NCBI GenBank assembly: GCA_900767585.1
Contig: CAAFZP010000150.1
Location: 1 to 38,935 of the forward strand
Direction of reading: 5' to 3'
DNA from: Lachnospiraceae bacterium
GTDB lineage: Bacteria; Bacillota; Clostridia; Lachnospirales; Lachnospiraceae
DNA: 38,935 nt
How positions within the stretch are numbered: the first letter of the stretch is position 1; each line of letters begins with the position of its first letter. The position numbers and the translations under genes were made by a program. The notes under the pieces are model-generated. The model made no database searches and was not told the DNA's origin. It saw nothing but the letters and a program-made list of their open reading frames with translations. Shown here piece after piece: positions 33,197-38,935 of the stretch.

Positions 33197-34792
33197 CTAG
33201 TTCTTGCGGAATTCTTCTAATTCCAGTCCCTCGTTATGCTCCAGCATCAGGCGGATAGACCATTCATTTGCAAACAGCAAAAGCGGATTGTCCTTCATAT
33301 CCTTCACCTTCTTGCAGTCGCTGATTCTCGACAGCTTATTCAGATCCGTTGTAGGATCCTTTACCCACCGGATATAATTATATGGAAGCGGCTCTAAGCG
33401 GATGTCACATCCATATTCATTTTCCAGTCTGTATTTTAATACATCAAACTGCAGCACACCAACCACACCGACAATAATCTCGGACATTCCAAGCGTATAA
33501 TCCTGGAACATCTGGATTGCACCTTCCTGTGCAATCTGTGTAACACCCTTGATAAACTGCTTACGCTTCATCGAATCCAAGTGTACCAGTCTGCAGAAAT
33601 GTTCCGGTGCAAAGGTCGGGATTCCCTCGTACTGGAATTTCTTTCCCGGCGTACATAACGTATCTCCGATAGAGAAAATACCCGGATCGAATACACCGAT
33701 GACATCACCGGCATACGCCTCATCAATAACCTTACGATCCTGTGCCATGATCTGCTGTGGCTGGGATAAGCGGAGCTTTCTGCCACTCTGCACATGATAG
33801 ACTTCCTTGGTCGCATCGAACTTACCGGAGCTGATCCGCATAAACGCGATACGGTCATGATGTGCCTTGTTCATGTTCGCCTGAATCTTGAACACGAAAC
33901 CGGAAAATGGCTCTGTAATCGGATCAATCAGACCTGCATCCGACATACGTGGAAGCGGGCTCTGTGTCATCTTCAGGAAATGCTCCAGAAATGTCTGCAC
34001 ACCGAATGTCGTCAGTGCGGAACCGAAGAACACCGGAGATAACTCTCCCTTATCCACCAGCTCCTGATCGAACTCATCGCTTGCGCCATCCAGAAGCTCG
34101 ATCTCATCCATCAACTGTGCATAAAGCTCATCGCCGACAGCATCCTTTAATGCCGGATCTGTCACATCGTAATCTGTCTCGGCCGCCGACTTCGCACCAC
34201 CGACAGACACCGCCTGAAACATCGATACTTTCTTTGTATCCCGGTCGTAAACGCCCTTAAAACGCTTTCCGGCACCGATCGGCCAGTTGATCGGGCATGT
34301 CCGGATTCCAAGGACATTCTCAATCTCATCTAAAAGCTCAAATGAATCTCTTGCTTCGAGATCCATCTTATTGATAAATGTAAAAATCGGAATATGGCGC
34401 ATCACACAAACCTTAAACAGCTTGATTGTCTGCGCCTCCACACCTTTTGATGCGTCGATTACCATGACCGCGGAATCTGCCGCCATCAAAGTACGATAGG
34501 TATCCTCCGAGAAATCCTGATGTCCCGGTGTATCCAGAATATTGATACAATATCCGTCATAATTAAACTGCAACACGGATGAGGTAACGGAAATACCTCT
34601 CTCCTTCTCAATCTCCATCCAATCGGAAACTGCGTATTTGGAATTTGCTTTTCCCTTTACCGAACCGGCTGTATTGATCGCACCTCCATAGAGCAGAAAC
34701 TTCTCTGTCAGGGTAGTCTTACCGGCATCCGGGTGGGATATGATCGCAAATGTTCTTCTCTTCTTAATCTCTTCTTCTAATGATGCTCCCAT
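33197..34792 (-). CDS. prfC: Peptide chain release factor 3
   Basis: A 531-aa translational GTPase that recycles RF1/RF2 after termination. G1 is ISHPDAGKTTLTEKFLL, the switch region WMEIEKERGISVTSSVLQF, G3 DTPGHQDFSEDTYRTL, and G4 NKMDLEARD. The RF3-specific C-terminal parts are present (IVGVVGVLQFDVLKYRLENEY, ANEWSIRLMLEH). The ATG at 34792 is chosen because GGAGGA lies at the ideal distance; a GTG eight codons upstream has no ribosome site. Its promoter sits in the short gap behind the ABC ATPase gene. Confidence 0.97.
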   Translation of the reverse strand: MGASLEEEIKKRRTFAIISHPDAGKTTLTEKFLLYGGAINTAGSVKGKANSKYAVSDWMEIEKERGISVTSSVLQFNYDGYCINILDTPGHQDFSEDTYRTLMAADSAVMVIDASKGVEAQTIKLFKVCVMRHIPIFTFINKMDLEARDSFELLDEIENVLGIRTCPINWPIGAGKRFKGVYDRDTKKVSMFQAVSVGGAKSAAETDYDVTDPALKDAVGDELYAQLMDEIELLDGASDEFDQELVDKGELSPVFFGSALTTFGVQTFLEHFLKMTQSPLPRMSDAGLIDPITEPFSGFVFKIQANMNKAHHDRIAFMRISSGKFDATKEVYHVQSGRKLRLSQPQQIMAQDRKVIDEAYAGDVIGVFDPGIFSIGDTLCTPGKKFQYEGIPTFAPEHFCRLVHLDSMKRKQFIKGVTQIAQEGAIQMFQDYTLGMSEIIVGVVGVLQFDVLKYRLENEYGCDIRLEPLPYNYIRWVKDPTTDLNKLSRISDCKKVKDMKDNPLLLFANEWSIRLMLEHNEGLELEEFRKN

Positions 34793-34824
34793 CTGTTCCT
34801 CCACCTTTAAACTCACTTCATGTT

Positions 34825-34852
34825 ATTATAGCATTTTAGAGATGGCTTTCAA
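34825..34852 (-). promoter_or_regulatory. Sigma-A promoter of prfC
   Basis: On the minus strand TTGAAA (34847-34852) is followed after 16 bases by a perfect TATAAT (34825-34830) with the extended element TGC in front. It lies three bases past the stop codon of the ABC ATPase gene and about 30 bases before the prfC ATG. Confidence 0.8.
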
Positions 34853-34855
34853 AGT

Positions 34856-35968
34856 CTATTCTAAAAGATTTTTCAACTTATTTTGCTTTTTTGCATAAAA
34901 ATACAGCTCCTGATTGTACGAATTGCACACACCAAACTCCGTACACGGACAATACACCGTCTCACAGGCATCGATCAACGCTTTTGCCTGTGCCAGCATC
35001 GTATCCTCCGGCATTGTAAAGGCCGGGATTTCCAATACCTTCTCACAGAGCGCCTTCGCAACCGGATAGTCTCGGTCATGTACAGGTAGAATCCCTGCCG
35101 CACACGGGATGCCCTGTCGCTGCAGCTTCCGGTAAAGCGGGATTCCGTATCCGCCCCCACCAATCACAAAGGTTCGAACCGTCCCCTCCGGCTTTGGAAA
35201 TTCCACACTGCCATACGCCGCATCGTAGACACCATCCTGCATCGCATAGAGCTCCTGTATATATTCGGTCGTCATCACCTCTTCCGGTGTTCCGACCCGG
35301 TCGACGCGATGTTCCTTCACACAGACAACACGATCCGAGATTTTCTGTGCCAGGTCGATCTCATGCAGGGACATCACAACTGCCATCTGCCGTTTTCTAG
35401 CAAGTGTCCGAAGCAGCCACAGGAAATCTGTCTTATAGCGAATATCAAGATAGGAAGTTGGTTCATCCAACACTAAGATCTCCGGCTCCTGACAGATTGC
35501 TCTTGCCAGCATCACACGCTGGCGCTGTCCATCGCTGATCCTCTCAAAATCCTGATCCCGAAGCGCTTCGACCTGCACCTGCCGCATCGCTTCTTCGATT
35601 TTTTCTTCATCTTCCTTTTGCAGCATCCCCATCTTCCCGGTATACGGATACCGTCCGGTCGCCACAACATCATAGCAGGTATATCGTTCCGGATGAATCC
35701 GCTCTGTCATCACGATTGCCATCTTCTTTGCCAGTTCCTTCGGTGCATAGGCAGACAGCTCTTTCCCATCAACGCTGACCGTTCCTGCGATCAGGGAAAG
35801 CTGCCGGATGATACTTTTCAGGATTGTCGATTTTCCGACGCCGTTTGGTCCGATCAGGGTCAGAATCTCGCCTTTTTTCACATGGAGATTCACATGATCT
35901 ATGAGTGTGCGCTTCTGATAGCCTACACTTGCTTCTTCCGTTATCATATAATCATTCTGCATAGCCAT
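34856..35968 (-). CDS. FecE/BtuD-type ABC transporter ATPase with an extra C-terminal domain
   Basis: A 370-aa protein. Residues 1 to about 255 are the ATPase of an iron/corrinoid uptake system: Walker A GPNGVGKST, a Q-loop-like segment, the signature ISDGQRQRVMLARA (SDGQ in place of the usual SGGQ), Walker B ILVLDEPTSYLD, and the switch histidine in MSLHEID. The last 110 residues or so (from VRTFVIGGGGYGIPLYRKL) are an added domain with a glycine-rich turn, an alternating strand/helix pattern and a late CPCTEFGVC cysteine cluster; I do not recognise it. Family ATPases usually stop near 260 residues. The start overlaps the permease gene by 17 bases. It is the last gene of the uptake operon. 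Confidence 0.88.
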   Translation of the reverse strand: MAMQNDYMITEEASVGYQKRTLIDHVNLHVKKGEILTLIGPNGVGKSTILKSIIRQLSLIAGTVSVDGKELSAYAPKELAKKMAIVMTERIHPERYTCYDVVATGRYPYTGKMGMLQKEDEEKIEEAMRQVQVEALRDQDFERISDGQRQRVMLARAICQEPEILVLDEPTSYLDIRYKTDFLWLLRTLARKRQMAVVMSLHEIDLAQKISDRVVCVKEHRVDRVGTPEEVMTTEYIQELYAMQDGVYDAAYGSVEFPKPEGTVRTFVIGGGGYGIPLYRKLQRQGIPCAAGILPVHDRDYPVAKALCEKVLEIPAFTMPEDTMLAQAKALIDACETVYCPCTEFGVCNSYNQELYFYAKKQNKLKNLLE

Positions 35969-36980
35969 GTCTGCGCCCCCTCTCCTTCACCATCATGTAG
36001 ATCACAACCGGAGCCAGAAAAACTGCCGTCACAGAGCTGATGGATAGCTCAACCGGCGCAAATATTGTCCGTGCAAGCAAATCACAGAGCACACAGAACA
36101 CACCACCGCCAAGAAAGCTGACCGGTATCATCACGATCGGCTTTGTCGTTTTTACCATGCTCTTAACAAGATGCGGCACCGCGATTCCGACAAACGAGAT
36201 TGGTCCCGCAAATGCCGTCACGCAGGCGGATAATAAGCTGGATAACAAAATCAGCATCACTCGCAGCAGACGGATCGATACACCGACATTTTGCGCATAG
36301 CTTTCTCCCATCTGGTATGCCCCGATCGGCTTGGATAACAGAAAAGAACCGGCGACCGCCACTACAACAACGATTGTCATGATCTTTACATGCGCCATGG
36401 ATATTCCGGCGAAGCTGCCAAGCGACCAGTTATGCAGATTCACGATATTCGAATCATCTGCAAAGGTCACCGCAATATCCGTGATTGCCGAGCAGATATA
36501 ACCGATCATCACGCCACATACAACCAGCATAGACATCTCCTGCACCTTCTTCGATACCGCCAATACGAAAAGCATCGAAAGGAGCGATCCGATCAATGCC
36601 ATCGCAATCATAAACCACGAACTCATTGTAATACCATGTGAGACGCCTACGATCATCGCAAGTGCAACAACCAACTTCGCACCGGAAGAGATTCCGAGCA
36701 CAAACGGACCCGCAATCGGATTTCTAAAAAATGTCTGCAGCAAAAAACCCGATACCGCAAGTGCACCTCCTAAGATTGCTGCCGCAAGCACGCGTGGCAG
36801 ACGGATGGAAAGAATAATCTGCATCGCCTTTGCATCAGTTCCGTGTCCGGTCAGTACGGAGAACACCTGCCGCGGGGCAATTGATACGCTGCCGATATAA
36901 AGCGACAGCAGAATCGCGCCAAGCAGCAGCATAAATAATACGATATATGTAATTATGATTCGCGTCTTTTTTGTCTTCAT
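35952..36980 (-). CDS. FecCD-family ABC transporter permease
   Basis: A 342-aa integral membrane protein with about ten hydrophobic helices, the size and layout of BtuC/FhuB/FecCD permeases that import iron chelates, heme or cobalamin. Family hallmarks are LSIRLPRVLAAAILGGALAVSGFLLQTFFRNPIAGPF in its early part (read in two pieces), GISSGAKLVVAL, WSLGSFAG, and the coupling region AFAGPISFVGIAVPHLVKSM that docks on the ATPase. It lies between the binding-protein and ATPase genes. The ribosome site before the ATG at 36980 is weak (TGGA). Confidence 0.95.
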   Translation of the reverse strand: MKTKKTRIIITYIVLFMLLLGAILLSLYIGSVSIAPRQVFSVLTGHGTDAKAMQIILSIRLPRVLAAAILGGALAVSGFLLQTFFRNPIAGPFVLGISSGAKLVVALAMIVGVSHGITMSSWFMIAMALIGSLLSMLFVLAVSKKVQEMSMLVVCGVMIGYICSAITDIAVTFADDSNIVNLHNWSLGSFAGISMAHVKIMTIVVVVAVAGSFLLSKPIGAYQMGESYAQNVGVSIRLLRVMLILLSSLLSACVTAFAGPISFVGIAVPHLVKSMVKTTKPIVMIPVSFLGGGVFCVLCDLLARTIFAPVELSISSVTAVFLAPVVIYMMVKERGRRHGYAE

Positions 36981-37040
36981 CTGTATTCCATTTCACAATT
37001 CATATAGTACATGTTCCATGCACCGATTTCACGATTCCGC

Positions 37041-38249
37041 TTATTCCTCTGTCAGCTTATAAAAATAATCGCTCTTTATCTCCTGTCCGATAAATATCGC
37101 ATGCATATCCGCAATCATCGTACCATATCCGGTCGTCTCCTGAAACATATTTTTTCCGGTTCCGTACACATGTCCTTCCTTAACGGCTTTAAAATCCGCA
37201 AATAGTGCATTCTTCTGCAAAAGTTCTGATACGCACGTAAGCTCACTGTCAATTGTGCTGTTGTAGATGATATAGTCCGCATCCTTCGCCTGCTCATAGA
37301 ATGTTTCCATCTGGATCGTCATAGTCGAAAGTGCATTTTCCTCGTCCGAATCATCGAACGTAATACAGGTTCCTCCGGCGAGTTCGATCATCTTCGATAC
37401 ATAATCACCGGACTTACGCACATTGACACCACCGTTTGTCGTCACGTAGAAAAATGCAACGGTCTTTCCGGTCGGGGTCTCGTTCAGAACGTCAGCGGTC
37501 TTCGCCGTCTCTGTCTCAAATAACTGCTCTGCAGCATCCTCCGCATCGAACAACGCCCCATAGAATTTCACCCATTCCAATCTGCCAAGCGGATCTGTCT
37601 CATAGCTTGAATGTTCCACGATCACTGGGATTCCACAAGTCTCTAACTGCTCTTTTACCTCCGGATTGTGCAGGATCATCGTCGACTCGATAGCAAGATC
37701 ACAATCCCCGGCAAGCATCTGCTCCACATCCGGCGCATTGTATTTGCCGGCGTAGGCAAGCGTCTTTGCCTGCATCGCCTGCTTTGCCTCCGGGATATAC
37801 CAGCCATCTTCCTTCGTGCCTGAGAAGGAAAGGTTGTTAAGACGTCCAATCTTCACAATGAAGTCCATGCCGGACGTTGCAGCCAGATATGCATGCTTCG
37901 GTGTTCCATCAATCACTGTAATATCCGAAGGAAGTCCCTCCGGTACATTCTTACCATCTGGTACAAGCAGGTAATCCCCGATATCACAAATGGAAATAAG
38001 CTTATACCCACCCGTATAATAATCCACGGAAAACTGTGTCGCATAGCTTAATTCCATACTATTTTCTATTTTCAAGTTATCCCACCGGATATCCGCATCC
38101 GACGCGGATGCATCTGTCACTGTCTCTTTTGGTCCTGCATCCTCTGTATATGCAACATTCCCCTGTGTTGCACAAGCACAGGGGAACGTACATAACAGGG
38201 CGAACAGGAGGCAAAAAAGAATTCTTCTTCCTCGTCTCAAATCCAACAC
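37041..38249 (-). CDS. ABC transporter substrate-binding protein (metal-chelate/heme/corrinoid type), likely lipoprotein
   Basis: A 402-aa exported binding protein of the Peripla_BP_2 (BtuF/FepB-like) class. The basic N-terminus and hydrophobic stretch (RRILFCLLFALLCTF) lead into PCACATQ, which could be a lipoprotein site although the lipobox is non-standard. The fold-typical segments are DITVIDGTPKHAYLAATSGM, MLAGDCDLAIESTMI, IPVIVEHSSYETDPLGRLEW and the C-terminal AVKEGHVYGTG. The start is uncertain: GTG at 38249 follows the upstream stop by two bases, but a TTG three codons later has AAGGG at a better distance. Substrate is not identifiable; the permease class suggests siderophore, heme or cobalamin. 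Confidence 0.87.
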   Translation of the reverse strand: MLDLRRGRRILFCLLFALLCTFPCACATQGNVAYTEDAGPKETVTDASASDADIRWDNLKIENSMELSYATQFSVDYYTGGYKLISICDIGDYLLVPDGKNVPEGLPSDITVIDGTPKHAYLAATSGMDFIVKIGRLNNLSFSGTKEDGWYIPEAKQAMQAKTLAYAGKYNAPDVEQMLAGDCDLAIESTMILHNPEVKEQLETCGIPVIVEHSSYETDPLGRLEWVKFYGALFDAEDAAEQLFETETAKTADVLNETPTGKTVAFFYVTTNGGVNVRKSGDYVSKMIELAGGTCITFDDSDEENALSTMTIQMETFYEQAKDADYIIYNSTIDSELTCVSELLQKNALFADFKAVKEGHVYGTGKNMFQETTGYGTMIADMHAIFIGQEIKSDYFYKLTEE

Positions 38250-38251
38250 CC

Positions 38252-38935
38252 TTACTTTATTGTTTTAGAATCAAAATATAATGTATAGTCGATCTCATGT
38301 GGCGTACTCATCGCAGTCGTATCCGCAGAGATCGGCATATTGTAATCAAATCCGGTAACCGGAATCTCAAATGTAGAATTTCCTTCCGTATTGACCGGCA
38401 GATACTTCTCCTCACCGACAATCATATAATCATAGTTCGAAGAACTCATGACGATCGTTGCAGTCGCGATTCCATTTTCCACCTTAATCGTTGTCGGGCT
38501 TTCCACCGTAGCACGGCCGGAGCCTCCGGACAGGGTTACCTCAACCGTATATTCACCATCGGCGATTTCTAAATCCTCTGCCGTTTTCATCGACGGATTA
38601 TCTATGGCATCAGCCGGAAGTGAATCGGAACGGAACACCAGCGTCCGCTCATACCATTTTTCTTTTTTGTTGCTGAATGCGGCACAAGCAATGCCCTCAT
38701 CCAACGCATCCACAGGAACTGTAAATGTATGCGCACCATCTGTATCCTCTACATACGGGATATACTCTGACTCATCTGCAGCAACTGCCTCTTTGCTGGT
38801 ACCCATATACAGATACCGATAGCCTTTTCCGCCCATTGTCATAACTGCGGTCATCTTGCCGTCTGCTACCGTGAGCTTGCAGGCAGTAATGTTGAACATC
38901 GAAGATCTTGAATCAACCTCGATGTCATATTCGCC
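38252..38935 (-). CDS. Tandem-repeat, NEAT-like surface or exported protein, partial
   Basis: The gene is open to the right window edge; only the last 227 residues are visible. They form two related beta-rich modules. The first begins GEYDIEVDSRSSMFNI and has LTVADGKMTAVMTM and YRYLYMG. The second begins GEYTVEVTLSGGSGRA and has IKVENGIATATIVM and YDYMIVG, each followed by a strand such as HTFTVPVDAL or STFEIPVTGF. This pattern (G-x-Y-x-V, then v-x-dGk-x-x-a-x-i-x-m, then Tyr-rich) resembles NEAT domains, which bind heme, with an SSM segment in the first copy; the assignment is tentative. It ends two bases before the binding-lipoprotein gene, placing it in the same uptake operon. An internal ATG at 38899 is not the true start. 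Confidence 0.68.
   Translation of the reverse strand, partial: GEYDIEVDSRSSMFNITACKLTVADGKMTAVMTMGGKGYRYLYMGTSKEAVAADESEYIPYVEDTDGAHTFTVPVDALDEGIACAAFSNKKEKWYERTLVFRSDSLPADAIDNPSMKTAEDLEIADGEYTVEVTLSGGSGRATVESPTTIKVENGIATATIVMSSSNYDYMIVGEEKYLPVNTEGNSTFEIPVTGFDYNMPISADTTAMSTPHEIDYTLYFDSKTIK

Noticed and set aside
38252..38899. Complete 215-aa gene starting at the ATG at 38899
   Set aside because: The frame stays open to the window end and the upstream residues (GEYDIEVDSRSS) complete the first repeat module, so the true start lies outside the window.

Overview
The window looks like chromosomal core DNA of a spore-forming member of the Firmicutes, most likely a Lachnospiraceae (Clostridia cluster XIVa) species. 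This rests on sporulation genes (gerW, spoIIP, gpr), a type II fatty-acid operon that uses the flavoprotein enoyl reductase FabK, a very large fused CoA-dehydratase activase, a lysozyme with clostridial ChW repeats, and AT-leaning base composition. No tRNA, rRNA, CRISPR array, transposase or phage gene was seen. Organism assignment is inference.

Region 1 (1-6000, minus strand): a long co-directional run preceded by a candidate sigma-A promoter. It encodes a rhomboid/Derlin-like membrane protein with a zinc-ribbon tail, two proteins I do not recognise (467 and 104 aa), a DUF2953 (YtfI-like) protein, the spore protein GerW (YtfJ), a decayed DUF3784 remnant, a DHH phosphoesterase, and a small alarmone synthetase (RelQ type) cut by the window edge. 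A LysM protein lies just upstream behind a terminator. Region 2 (6450-10816, plus strand): a single 1408-aa iron-sulfur activase/dehydratase-like protein with its own promoter and terminator.

Region 3 (10880-16023, minus): gpr-spoIIP-lepA-hemW, the same gene order as in Bacillus. Directly upstream are a secreted GH25 lysozyme with six ChW repeats, a shikimate-kinase family protein, a small Cys protein, a ThiE-HAD fusion, and thiD (16082-20925). Region 4 (20987-28994, minus): rnhA followed by accD-accA-fabH-fabK-fabD-fabG-fabF-fabZ, ending in a strong terminator. acpP, accB and accC, common members of such operons, are absent here.

Region 5 (29188-34852): a plus-strand MATE efflux pump, a bidirectional terminator, then minus-strand genes for an 843-aa tubulin/FtsZ-like protein and release factor 3 (prfC). 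Region 6 (34856-38935, minus): a metal/heme/corrinoid uptake operon with a tandem-repeat NEAT-like surface protein (cut by the window end), a binding lipoprotein, a FecCD permease, and an ATPase with an extra C-terminal domain.

The most interesting items are the tubulin-like protein, the NEAT-like uptake operon with its extended ATPase, the ThiE-HAD fusion, the pseudo-rhomboid operon with two unknown proteins, and the overlap of a terminator with a candidate forespore promoter in front of gpr.
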